From: Corynebacterium sp. 122RC1
GTDB taxonomy: Bacteria; Actinomycetota; Actinomycetes; Mycobacteriales; Mycobacteriaceae
Length of the DNA: 38,169 nt
Reading direction: 5' to 3'
NCBI RefSeq assembly: GCF_024580955.1
Contig: NZ_JANIKD010000020.1
Location: 1 to 38,169 of the forward strand
Made by a program: the position numbers and the translations under genes
Shown: positions 14,824 through 22,175 of the stretch, piece by piece
Numbering within the stretch: position 1 is the stretch's first letter
How the letters are laid out: every line of letters starts with the position of its first letter
The notes under the pieces: model-generated
Databases searched by the model: none
What the model saw: the letters and a program-made list of their open reading frames with translations, nothing else
Told to the model about the DNA's origin: nothing

Positions 14824-15483
14824 ATGGGTTTTCTTTTCCCGCCAATTCAGCCCCACCTGGTAGACCCTGAGCAGGCCCTGAAAGGTGGGAGCATGCCGGT
14901 GCTCGCTGAGCCGAAGCCGCACACGGTGCTGGGCACCCCCATTACGGGGCCTTGGAAGCAAGGTCAAGAGGTGGTGTATGTGGGGCTAGGCTGCTATTGG
15001 GGTGCAGAAAAGATGTTTTGGGAAACCCCCGGCGTGGAGTCCACCTCAGTTGGTTTTGCTGGAGGTGTGACGCCGAACCCCACCTACCGGGAAGTGTGCA
15101 CGGGGCGCACCAACCACACGGAGATCGTGGAGGTTGTGTATGACCCCACCCAAATCAGCTTCGATGAAATCGTGGTGAAAGCCCTTGAGGCGCATGATCC
15201 TACTCAGGGTTTCCGCCAAGGCAATGACGTCGGTACGCAATACCGCTCCGCGATCTACACCGCCACCGTGGCCCAAGCCCAGCGCGCCCAGGAGATCGTG
15301 CAGGCCTACGAGCCGGCCCTGCGCGCGGCGGGCTACAGCGGCATCACCACCGAGGTCCTTCCGCTGGCCGAGACCCCGGCCGGCGCCTACTACCGCGCAG
15401 AAGACGAACATCAGCAGTACCTGGACAAAAATCCGCTGGGGTACTGCCCGCATCATTCCACGGGTGTTGCCTGCGAGCTCTAG
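14824..15483 (+). CDS. msrA: Peptide methionine sulfoxide reductase A
   Basis: Reduces methionine-S-sulfoxide in proteins and free methionine, repairing oxidative damage. The 219-aa protein contains the catalytic Cys57 in GLGCYWGAE, the core GFAGG and HTEIVEVVYDP, and the YRSAIY motif. Two C-terminal cysteines, Cys208 (YCPHH) and Cys217 (VACEL), match the resolving cysteines that pass electrons to mycoredoxin or thioredoxin in corynebacteria. The start is set by AAGGAG 4 nt before the ATG; the frame is open eight codons upstream without a site. It ends in CTAG shared with the convergent HAD gene. Its pairing with sodA is conserved in C. glutamicum, as I recall. Confidence 0.95.
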   Translation: MGFLFPPIQPHLVDPEQALKGGSMPVLAEPKPHTVLGTPITGPWKQGQEVVYVGLGCYWGAEKMFWETPGVESTSVGFAGGVTPNPTYREVCTGRTNHTEIVEVVYDPTQISFDEIVVKALEAHDPTQGFRQGNDVGTQYRSAIYTATVAQAQRAQEIVQAYEPALRAAGYSGITTEVLPLAETPAGAYYRAEDEHQQYLDKNPLGYCPHHSTGVACEL

Positions 15484-16148
15484 AAGAGTTCATCAAGGGT
15501 GCCGACGCCCACAACGCCCGCAGGTGCTTGCGGCGCGCCGGGGCGCTGCAGGTACACCGCCTGCCACCCGGCTTGGAGCGGCGCGAGGACGTCGTTTTCT
15601 AGGTTGTCACCCACCATGGTGATGTTGCTGGTGCCAAGGAGCTGGGCCACCTTGGCGTAGGCCTGCGGCTGGGGTTTCGGGTGGCCCAGCTCCACCGCTG
15701 CGAATACTTTGAGCCAGGGGTGGGCAATGCCTGCGTGCTCCATTTTGCTGAATTGCATCTCAAAGCCACCGTTTGTGAAAATACCCACCGTAGCTCCCGT
15801 GCGGCGGGCGCGCTCTAGGGCGCTGGGGGCGTCGGGAAACGCAGTTGTTGCAGCCAAGTAGTGCGGATAGAAGCGCTGTAGCAGCTCCAGGGCTTCTTCT
15901 TCTGGGAGGTCGGGGGCGTTGAGGTACTCCCGGACGCGGCCGATGCGCTGGCCCAGATAGGTGGTCTCTCTGCGCTCGAAGCGCTTGTACCAGGCGATTT
16001 CGATGGAACGCCAGCGTTCAGGGTCTGGAGTGCCCGGGGCGCCGATCTCCTGATGCCAGGCGATTGCCCCAGCGTGGGCGGCGTGGGCGGAGTCAATGAG
16101 GGTGTCATCCAGGTCAAAAAGGATGGCTGCGGGGCCGGGAGCTGACAT
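15480..16148 (-). CDS. HAD-superfamily hydrolase (phosphatase, subfamily IA type)
   Basis: A soluble 222-aa phosphatase of the haloacid dehalogenase superfamily. Motif I is FDLDDTLID (nucleophile Asp and acid/base Asp). A helical cap follows at about 20-95, then motif II IFTNGG, motif III Lys in LGHPKPQPQAY, and motif IV VGDNLENDV. The pattern resembles phosphoglycolate phosphatase- and YjjG-like enzymes, but the substrate is unknown. TAGGCT lies 7 nt before the ATG with no Shine-Dalgarno, a leaderless arrangement. The stop codon interlocks with that of convergent msrA. The gene is divergent from the surface protein gene, whose start is only about 95 nt away. Confidence 0.9.
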   Translation of the reverse strand: MSAPGPAAILFDLDDTLIDSAHAAHAGAIAWHQEIGAPGTPDPERWRSIEIAWYKRFERRETTYLGQRIGRVREYLNAPDLPEEEALELLQRFYPHYLAATTAFPDAPSALERARRTGATVGIFTNGGFEMQFSKMEHAGIAHPWLKVFAAVELGHPKPQPQAYAKVAQLLGTSNITMVGDNLENDVLAPLQAGWQAVYLQRPGAPQAPAGVVGVGTLDELF

Positions 16149-16155
16149 GAAGTAC

Positions 16156-16161
16156 AGCCTA
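16156..16161 (-). promoter_or_regulatory. -10 box of the HAD gene (leaderless)
   Basis: TAGGCT on the minus strand, 7 nt before the ATG at 16148. It is the same hexamer and spacing as before the lipoprotein gene at 7067. Confidence 0.45.
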
Positions 16162-16243
16162 GCGGCGCGGTTTGTGCGTAGCAGGCCTGCGGTGTAGGTT
16201 TGGTGCTTCGCTAAGGAAAATCTCAGTTTTTAAGGAACTGCTT

Positions 16244-18835
16244 GTGAAGTCTCAGTCCCAGGAGCACCACCGCCTGCGCCGCCGTATCTTTTCCACCGTG
16301 GCTTGCACCGCGCTGGTCACCGTTGCGCTACCCGTCCATTCTTTTGCCCAAGACGCAACCGAAACGCTGAGCGCCACCGCGGGCCCAGAAAACGTTGCCC
16401 CAACTACGGAGATCCCAACGGATCATTTGGCCGCGCAGCATGAGCGAGTTCAAGGCGAGACCGAGCGCAACCTCTTGGACTACCCGACCAGCACCGCGAC
16501 CACTACTGTGGTTGCTCCGAGGACGCAGGAAGATGAGGATGCTGAGAAGGCTGTGCCCATCTCGGAGGATGAGGCTGTGCCCATCTCGAAGGATACGGAC
16601 ACGGTGGACCGCGATGCTGATGCCGTAGCGCTGCGCGGGTATGACGTTCCCGCTGCCTCCGACACCCCTGCTGACCCCGGCGAGTTCGGCGCTGCGGGCA
16701 ATGAGTTCAACCGCGGCACCTCCGGCAAGGCCATTGGCTCCGGCAAGTGGGGCTACGTGGGTGACCTGCAGCAAAGCACGGTTCCCGATGGCCGGCCGTA
16801 CATGTACTACGGCCTGGGTATCAATGATGCGACTGGGGAAATCTACGCCACCTCTAACGCAAAATGCCGCACCATTTTTGGGTTCGACATTTGCCTTGGC
16901 GGCACCCCTGCAGTGTTCGGCTATGACGCAGTAAATCCCAAGGCGGGCCAGTACGCCGGCAATGGCTTCTTCAACGCTACCGAAGACTCCGCGAGCGACG
17001 GCGTTGGTGCGCCCGTTGGTGATGGCGACGTGTTTGAAAGCCCCACCGGCATGACCTTCCAAACCCCGCGCGGCGTGTACGTGGATTCCACCTCCGGCAA
17101 CGTGTGGATTGTGGATTCCAGCCGCAACGGCTACACCCAATTTGATGCCGATGGCAACGTGATCCAATCCTACAAGCCCACCGGAGCTGGAGCACTTACC
17201 GAGCCCTACGGCATTGATGCATACGGCAATGAACTGTTTGTGACCTCCTACAACCAGAAGATCAATGTGTATGACAAGGCAACGGGCGAGTTCAAGCGTT
17301 CCATTCCTACCGCGCAGGCACCATGGGGCATGTCCATTGACCAAAACACCGGCAACATCTACGTTGCAATGCACCAATACCAGCGGTCCATCCGCGTGTT
17401 TGACCAGCAGGGAAATCGCTTGCAGGACATCGTGATCCCAACGGATTTCACACGCAACGAAGATGGCACCATCACCGCCACCGCCGCACCAATGGGTGAT
17501 GACGCCGCATGGCGCGAGCGCGGCCACGCCTTTGGCGTGACCTTTGACGAGGAGCGCAACCTCATCATCGCGTGGGACCAAAACGGCCAGTCCCGTGACG
17601 CATTCAAGGGCGTTACCGACGCAGACGCCGTGGATTACACCGATAACGGCGGCAGAATCTGGTTCTTCAATGCAACCACCGGCGTGCCGGAAGATGTACT
17701 CCAGCTCGACGTAGACAACCTGGGTAACCTGTGGAACGGCAGTATTGGTAAGCAGTCCCCACGCGGCGTGGTGATGGACTCTCGCGGTTTGGTGTACGCC
17801 ACCACGCAGCAGTGGGATGGCACGGATCGCGACCCACGCGTGATCTCCCGCGTGCAGATTTACGGCAAAACCCCAGGCTCAGTGACCGACGCTAAGGCAA
17901 CCATGTTCAACCGGGTGAACACCACCCAAGCCACTGACGCGAACGGTTCGCTCATCTTTGATGAGCAGGGCAAACCTGTGATGGAAGACCAAGTGGAGTC
18001 CATCGCACAGATTCGCTGGGTAGACCCAACGCCCGAGAAACACCAGACGGATCTCAAGGACGTTGTGGTGGAGATTTCCTACGATGACGGCAAAACGTGG
18101 ACTCAGTACAGCCAGGCCGCTGCGGCGGGTGCGGAGGAAATTTATGTTGCCGTGCCTGATGCTATGCGCAACAAGACCTACTACTTCCGCCTCACTCCTT
18201 TCAATGAGGCCGGCTCCGGTGATCCAGTGATTGTGGCTGCTGGTCTTGGAGAGACCAACATGCGCATCAACAAGGCCGCCCAGTTGGTGGATCGCAACGG
18301 CAATGGCAAGGCCGATGCTGGTGAAATCATCAACTACACCATCACCGTGAACACCGATGACGTGCTGGAAAACATTCAGGTCACCGACCCGATGTTCGAT
18401 AAGGGCAGCTTGCAATGCAACAACGAAGAGGTGCTCAACATTCTGGACCGCTCTGAAACGCTCACCTGCACGGCGTCCCACACCGTCACCGCGCAGGACG
18501 TTAAGGATGCGCTGGCGGCGGATTCACTCATCCACAACACCGCCACCGCCACCGCAGACGATGCCGTGCCAACCGATACCGGTGAAACCGATTCCAAGGG
18601 CAATCCAATCGGGAAAAAGTTGAAGCTCGCTGTAGCTGACTCCGCCGAGGTGCCAGTAGCCGAAGAGGTAGAGATCCCAATCATTCCGCTGCCCATCCCA
18701 GTGCCAAATCCGTTTACCCCTGATCAGCCGGTTTCTCCGGACGCTCCGCAGCCATCCGCGCCAGCCGCTCAGGCTCCTCAGGCTCAGGCTCAGGCCGCAG
18801 CGCCGGTGCGCAAGAGCTCGCGCAAACCGGTGTAG
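16244..18835 (+). CDS. Large secreted beta-propeller/DUF11-like surface protein, frameshifted before its LAQTG anchor
   Basis: An 863-aa exported protein. Residues 1-36 form a signal peptide (basic HRLRRR, hydrophobic core, cleavage after HSFA). An acidic, Thr-rich linker follows, with a 24-bp tandem duplication encoding AVPIS. Residues about 150-560 form NHL-like propeller repeats (PRGVYVDSTSGNVWIVD, PYGIDAYGNELFVTSY, PWGMSIDQNTGNIYVAM). Next come a fibronectin-like segment (VVVEISYDDGKTW ... YYFRLTPFNEAG) and a DUF11/DUF7507-like repeat (LVDRNGNGKADAGEI). The tail is rich in Pro/Ala/Gln and ends RKSSRKPV. The GTG start has AAGGA 7 nt upstream. The expected sorting signal lies in the -1 frame directly after, so the anchor is lost as read; see 18811-18930. 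Function unknown; adhesion or ligand binding is inference. Confidence 0.85.
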   Translation: MKSQSQEHHRLRRRIFSTVACTALVTVALPVHSFAQDATETLSATAGPENVAPTTEIPTDHLAAQHERVQGETERNLLDYPTSTATTTVVAPRTQEDEDAEKAVPISEDEAVPISKDTDTVDRDADAVALRGYDVPAASDTPADPGEFGAAGNEFNRGTSGKAIGSGKWGYVGDLQQSTVPDGRPYMYYGLGINDATGEIYATSNAKCRTIFGFDICLGGTPAVFGYDAVNPKAGQYAGNGFFNATEDSASDGVGAPVGDGDVFESPTGMTFQTPRGVYVDSTSGNVWIVDSSRNGYTQFDADGNVIQSYKPTGAGALTEPYGIDAYGNELFVTSYNQKINVYDKATGEFKRSIPTAQAPWGMSIDQNTGNIYVAMHQYQRSIRVFDQQGNRLQDIVIPTDFTRNEDGTITATAAPMGDDAAWRERGHAFGVTFDEERNLIIAWDQNGQSRDAFKGVTDADAVDYTDNGGRIWFFNATTGVPEDVLQLDVDNLGNLWNGSIGKQSPRGVVMDSRGLVYATTQQWDGTDRDPRVISRVQIYGKTPGSVTDAKATMFNRVNTTQATDANGSLIFDEQGKPVMEDQVESIAQIRWVDPTPEKHQTDLKDVVVEISYDDGKTWTQYSQAAAAGAEEIYVAVPDAMRNKTYYFRLTPFNEAGSGDPVIVAAGLGETNMRINKAAQLVDRNGNGKADAGEIINYTITVNTDDVLENIQVTDPMFDKGSLQCNNEEVLNILDRSETLTCTASHTVTAQDVKDALAADSLIHNTATATADDAVPTDTGETDSKGNPIGKKLKLAVADSAEVPVAEEVEIPIIPLPIPVPNPFTPDQPVSPDAPQPSAPAAQAPQAQAQAAAPVRKSSRKPV

Positions 18836-18930
18836 CCGGCATGATGGGTATTAGCGCTGCCGCTTTCGCATTGGTTGCAGCCGGCGTGCTGGTGCTGCGC
18901 CGGGAAAGCGGGCGCCACAACGGCCAGTAG
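18811..18930 (+). pseudogene. Out-of-frame sortase anchor (LAQTG, membrane helix, basic tail) of the preceding gene
   Basis: In the frame that starts at 18811 the sequence reads QELAQTGVAGMM, then a hydrophobic helix (ISAAAFALVAAGVLVL), then RRESGRHNGQ and a stop at 18930. This is a complete cell-wall sorting signal of the LAxTG type. It is offset from the main frame, which stops at 18835. Restoring a single base just before 18811 (for example CGC to CGCC) would join APVR to QELAQTG without a break. It could be a real inactivating or phase-variable indel, or a sequencing or assembly error. Confidence 0.8.
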
Positions 18931-18944
18931 TGCCTATGCGAAAC

Positions 18945-18996
18945 ATCAACCCCCGAGGAGCAGTTCAGAGTGTGCTTCTTGGGGGTTGATTATTTT
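18945..18996 (+). terminator. Terminator after the surface protein gene
   Basis: A long hairpin pairs ATCAACCCCC (18945-18954) with GGGGGTTGAT (18981-18990). Inner bases GAGGAGCA and TGCTTCTT extend it to 18 pairs with two G-U. TATTTT follows. It lies 15 nt past the out-of-frame anchor stop, supporting 18930 as the original gene end. Confidence 0.85.
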
Positions 18997-19039
18997 GAAG
19001 TGCGGGTGGGGCTGAGGCGGTGGCGTCGGTAGGCGGAGT

Positions 19040-19087
19040 CCGTGGGGAAGACTGTGGCGAAGACCGTGGGAAAATCTGTGAAAAATC
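19040..19087 (+). repeat. 12-bp imperfect tandem repeat, four copies, upstream of ldh
   Basis: Units CCGTGGGGAAGA, CTGTGGCGAAGA, CCGTGGGAAAAT and CTGTGAAAAATC occupy 19040-19087, 77 bp before the ldh start. Function unknown. Confidence 0.55.
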
Positions 19088-19163
19088 CCTCAAAACGGGC
19101 ATGAAACCAATTAATCGGGCATAGTTGGGGGTGAATCATTTTCTGCGGAGAGAGGGTCGCTTC

Positions 19164-20117
19164 ATGAAGAAGATCGTTGGAAACAAGGTTGTGCTGATCG
19201 GCGCCGGCGATGTTGGTGTTGCTTACGCTTTTGCTTTGGTGAATCAGGGCACCGTGGATCACCTGGCGATTATTGACATCGACGAGAAGAAGCTCGAGGG
19301 TAACGTCAAGGATCTGAACCATGGTGTGGTGTGGGCACAGTCGCGCACCCGCGTCACCAAGGGCACCTACGCTGATTGCGAAGACGCAGCAATGGTGGTG
19401 ATTTGCGCTGGCGCTGCCCAGAAGCCTGGTGAAACCCGCCTGCAGTTGGTGGATAAGAACATGCACATCATGAAGTCCATCGTGGACCAGGTAATGGCCA
19501 ACAACTTTGACGGCATCTTCCTCATCGCTTCCAACCCAGTGGACGTGCTCACCTATGCCGTGTGGAAGTACTCCGGTTTGGATTGGCACCGCGTCATTGG
19601 TTCCGGCACCGTGCTGGACTCCGCACGTTTCCGCTACATGCTGGGCGAGCGTTACGACGTTGCCCCAAGCTCCATCCACGCCTACATCATCGGCGAGCAC
19701 GGCGACACCGAACTCCCAGTGCTTTCCTCTGCCACCGTGGCTGGTGTGTCCATGCGCAAGCAGCTTGAGAAGAACCCAGGCCTGGAGGCCGAGCTGGAGA
19801 AGGTGTTTGAGGAAACCCGCGACGCCGCCTACAACATCATCGAGGCTAAGGGTTCCACCTCCTACGGCATCGGCATGGGCTTGGCCCGCATCACCCGCGC
19901 TGTGATCCACAACCAAGAGGTGGCGCTGCCTGTTTCCGCGCTGTTGCAGGGCGAATACGGCCAGGAAGACATCTACATTGGCACCCCAGCGATCATCAAC
20001 CGCCGCGGCATCAACCGCGTTGTGGAGCTGGAGCTCACCGACCACGAGATGGAGCGCTTCACGCACTCCGCCAACACCCTGCGCGCCGTGCAGGAGGAGT
20101 TCTTCCCAGCGAAGTAA
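19164..20117 (+). CDS. ldh: L-lactate dehydrogenase (NAD+)
   Basis: Reduces pyruvate to L-lactate with NADH, the main lactate-forming step under oxygen limitation in corynebacteria. The 317-aa protein has the Rossmann motif GAGDVG (13-18) and Asp in IIDID for the NAD ribose. The loop [13 protein letters not shown] carries the catalytic Arg, SNPVDVLTY follows, and the catalytic His is in IIGEHGDTE. Full length for the family. GAGAGG lies about 7 nt before the ATG; the frame is open 13 codons upstream without support. The terminator at 20160 ends the unit. In C. glutamicum ldhA is controlled by SugR and LldR (known); I do not see a clear copy of their boxes here. Confidence 0.95.
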   Translation: MKKIVGNKVVLIGAGDVGVAYAFALVNQGTVDHLAIIDIDEKKLEGNVKDLNHGVVWAQSRTRVTKGTYADCEDAAMVVICAGAAQKPGETRLQLVDKNMHIMKSIVDQVMANNFDGIFLIASNPVDVLTYAVWKYSGLDWHRVIGSGTVLDSARFRYMLGERYDVAPSSIHAYIIGEHGDTELPVLSSATVAGVSMRKQLEKNPGLEAELEKVFEETRDAAYNIIEAKGSTSYGIGMGLARITRAVIHNQEVALPVSALLQGEYGQEDIYIGTPAIINRRGINRVVELELTDHEMERFTHSANTLRAVQEEFFPAK

Positions 20118-20159
20118 GCCTGAACTGGCCTACCTCACCAGGGCTATTGGGCCCGCATT

Positions 20160-20205
20160 ACCCCAGCCGCGCTGTGAACCTCTGCGTGCTGGGGTGTTGT
20201 TCTTT
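20160..20205 (+). terminator. Terminator of ldh
   Basis: ACCCCAGC (20160-20167) pairs with GCTGGGGT (20188-20195), with an inner CGC/GCG pairing. The T-rich GTTGTTCTTT follows. Confidence 0.8.
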
Positions 20206-20312
20206 GCTCACCCGGAGGCGGGTGCAGGCAAGTATCCGCGGGAAGCGGTTTTCTTGCGGTCGGTTTACAATAGGCAGCGGTTTGTCAGCCAAGTGTCAGA
20301 GGGATTGAAACC

Positions 20313-21026
20313 ATGCACATCATTGCGCACCGAGGATTTCGGGGCCACTACCCAGAGATGTCCGAAATCGCGTTCCGGAGTGCCCTTGAAATGCCCATCC
20401 ACGGTGTGGAGTGCGATGTTCGCCTCTCCGCAGACGGCCAGGTGGTGTGCAACCACGACGCCACAATGCTGCGCACTGCAGGTGACCCGATGCGCGTTTC
20501 CAGGGCAACCGTTTCCCAACTCAAGCGCCTCAACATTGGCACACAAGACGAGGTGCAGCGGGTGCTCACCCTTGATGAGTTGCTGGACATCATGGAGGAT
20601 TACCCGGACAAGCACCTCTACATTGAAACCAAGCACCCAGTGGTCACTGGTCCCATCCTTGAGGAGCAGGTGGCGCTGCGCCTGCGCTACCGTGGCTTGT
20701 TGGAAGATCCGCGGATTCACATCATCTCATTTTCCCACGCCGCTATCCGCCGCATGGCGGCATTGGCGCCGCATCTTGACCGCATCTACCTGCGTCGGGA
20801 ATGGGAGCTGCGCTACAACCCACGTGACTTCGGCTTCTCCACCCCCACCGCCAAGGGCCTGTCCGTGATGCGTGGTCGCCTTACGCCGTCGCTGATTACC
20901 AGCGGCAAGAAGGGCGCGTACATGTGGACGGTGAATAAGGAAGAAGACATGCTCTGGGCCAAGGAACAGGGTGTTTCCATGATGGCCACGGACTTCCCAG
21001 ACATTGCGCTCAAGCTCTTTGGCTGA
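20313..21026 (+). CDS. Glycerophosphodiester phosphodiesterase (GDPD family)
   Basis: Hydrolyses glycerophosphodiesters to glycerol-3-phosphate and an alcohol. The 237-aa protein lacks a signal peptide, so it is cytoplasmic. The TIM-barrel active site is visible: His6-Arg7 in IIAHRGF, Glu33 and Asp35 in GVECDVRLS, and His48 in VCNHDA. Later strands carry LYIETKHP (metal-binding Glu, Lys) and the final MWTVNKEEDM. AGAGGG lies 9 nt before the ATG. In C. glutamicum a glpQ-type gene also lies near ldh, so this may be the glpQ2 ortholog. It is transcribed after the ldh terminator and is probably monocistronic. Confidence 0.9.
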   Translation: MHIIAHRGFRGHYPEMSEIAFRSALEMPIHGVECDVRLSADGQVVCNHDATMLRTAGDPMRVSRATVSQLKRLNIGTQDEVQRVLTLDELLDIMEDYPDKHLYIETKHPVVTGPILEEQVALRLRYRGLLEDPRIHIISFSHAAIRRMAALAPHLDRIYLRREWELRYNPRDFGFSTPTAKGLSVMRGRLTPSLITSGKKGAYMWTVNKEEDMLWAKEQGVSMMATDFPDIALKLFG

Positions 21027-21087
21027 TGTTGAACCGCCACCCCGGCCACTTGGATTGCCCGGCTGGGGTAGCCGCCGGGGAAACGGG

Positions 21088-21093
21088 TAAATT
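21088..21093 (+). promoter_or_regulatory. -10 box of the DUF5926-type gene (leaderless)
   Basis: TAAATT, then 6 nt, then the ATG at 21100. No Shine-Dalgarno is present. Confidence 0.5.
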
Positions 21094-21099
21094 GGTGGA

Positions 21100-22020
21100 A
21101 TGGCTAAAAAGAACCGCAAGAAGGACAACCTGCCTGAGGGCATGAGCCGCCGCCAGGCAAAGCTCGCTGCTCGTGCGCAGGAACGCGCTGCATTTGAGAA
21201 GGACCCGCGTCCATACGCCGAGTACCCTTTTGAAACCACCCTGGTGGCGGTGCAGGAATTCGTGCCTTCCGCTACCGTGAAGGTTTCCGTTGTGGACTCC
21301 CCGCGCGATGTTTACCTATGTACCGTGCTGCCAGGCGGCGCTGCTGCGTTGGTGCGTGAATACGGTGAAGGCACCAGTGATGATGCGTTTGTGGCGCTGC
21401 AGACCCGCAACCGTTCCAACAATCCGGGCCGTGACCTGGCGTTTGCGCTGAACTGGGCGCGCAACGCCAAGCCGGGCCAGACGTTGGAAACGGGCATTGC
21501 CGACGGCACGCAGCCGCCGCTCACCGAAATCCTCGACCCGAAGGGTGAGTTCGAGGTTGTGGAGCACCACGACTTCGCGTGGTGGTTCCCAGCCGGGGCA
21601 AGCAGTAACCCGCAGGTTGCGCAGATCCTGCAGATGGCTAACGACTCCCTGGTGCCCTCCGAGCGCGTGGAGGCCGATGTACCCGGCACCACCTGGTGGG
21701 TCAACCCCGGTGGCAAGGCGCACATCCGTTGGGTGCGCAGCGAGGCCGAGGACGTGCTGCTGCCAGCACTCGCAAGGATCGCGGCGCGCGGGGAACTCAA
21801 GCTGGGTGATGAAACCAAGTTCGCCGGTGTATTCCGCACCAACGACCTCATGGTTCCCGTATGGGACCTTGAGCCGGAGCGCGAGCCCGCAAGCTACAAG
21901 GAAGACCTGGAGGCGCTGGACGCCAAGATCGCCGCTGAGCTGGAGAACACTGCCGATCTGAACGCGGAGGAGCGCAAGCAGCTCGAAAACATCAAGTCCA
22001 GGCAGGTCACAATCCGCTAG
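21100..22020 (+). CDS. DUF5926-type conserved actinobacterial protein
   Basis: A soluble 306-aa protein of unknown function. It begins with a basic stretch, MAKKNRKKDNLPEGMSRRQA, that could bind nucleic acid or ribosomes. The rest is a mixed alpha/beta domain with conserved-looking HHDFAWWFPAG and GTTWWVNPGGKAHIRWV. It ends with a charged helix (EDLEALDAKIAAELEN ... EERKQLENIKSRQ). I recognise the family as DUF5926, sometimes mislabelled as a SecA-like protein. No catalytic motif is evident. The leaderless start is supported by TAAATT 6 nt upstream. The bidirectional terminator at 22096 separates it from convergent lcpB. Confidence 0.8.
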   Translation: MAKKNRKKDNLPEGMSRRQAKLAARAQERAAFEKDPRPYAEYPFETTLVAVQEFVPSATVKVSVVDSPRDVYLCTVLPGGAAALVREYGEGTSDDAFVALQTRNRSNNPGRDLAFALNWARNAKPGQTLETGIADGTQPPLTEILDPKGEFEVVEHHDFAWWFPAGASSNPQVAQILQMANDSLVPSERVEADVPGTTWWVNPGGKAHIRWVRSEAEDVLLPALARIAARGELKLGDETKFAGVFRTNDLMVPVWDLEPEREPASYKEDLEALDAKIAAELENTADLNAEERKQLENIKSRQVTIR

Positions 22021-22044
22021 ACTCGCTATCGCTTGCAGAGAACA

Positions 22045-22083
22045 CGCGCTTGTATAGAACTCGCGCTTGTATAAAACACGCGC
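22045..22083 (+). repeat. 17-bp direct repeat in the DUF5926-lcpB spacer
   Basis: CGCGCTTGTATA occurs at 22045-22056 and 22062-22073, each followed by a similar AAC(T/A), and CGCGC starts a third copy. Period 17 bp. Confidence 0.55.
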
Positions 22084-22095
22084 AGCGCAGCAGTG

Positions 22096-22156
22096 AGCCG
22101 TAATCGCACCTGGTGGGGGAGGCCCCTCCACCACTGGCGCGATTACGGCTTTTGCT
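22096..22156. terminator. Large bidirectional terminator between the DUF5926-type gene and lcpB
   Basis: AGCCGTAATCGC (22096-22107) pairs perfectly with GCGATTACGGCT (22139-22150). An inner TGGTGG/CCACCA stem stacks on a GC-rich loop. T-rich sequence follows on the plus strand. It serves two convergent genes. Confidence 0.85.
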
Positions 22157-22175
22157 ATTTGTGAACCATTCCCTG

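Noticed and set aside
16328..17581. Long open frame (417 codons) on the minus strand within the surface protein gene
   Set aside because: It is antisense to a gene with signal peptide, domain repeats and Shine-Dalgarno; its translation has no family-like features and reflects GC-rich codon bias.
18790..18835. Programmed -1 ribosomal frameshift joining the surface protein to its LAQTG anchor
   Set aside because: No X-XXY-YYZ slippery heptamer and no stable hairpin at the right distance are visible; a one-base indel explains the data more simply.
18990..20066. 358-codon open frame on the minus strand over ldh
   Set aside because: Antisense to a full-length lactate dehydrogenase; no recognisable motif.
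21039..21069. Hairpin ACCCCGGCC/GGCTGGGGT after the glycerophosphodiesterase gene as a terminator
   Set aside because: The stem is plausible but no T-run follows, so it is not called as a Rho-independent terminator.
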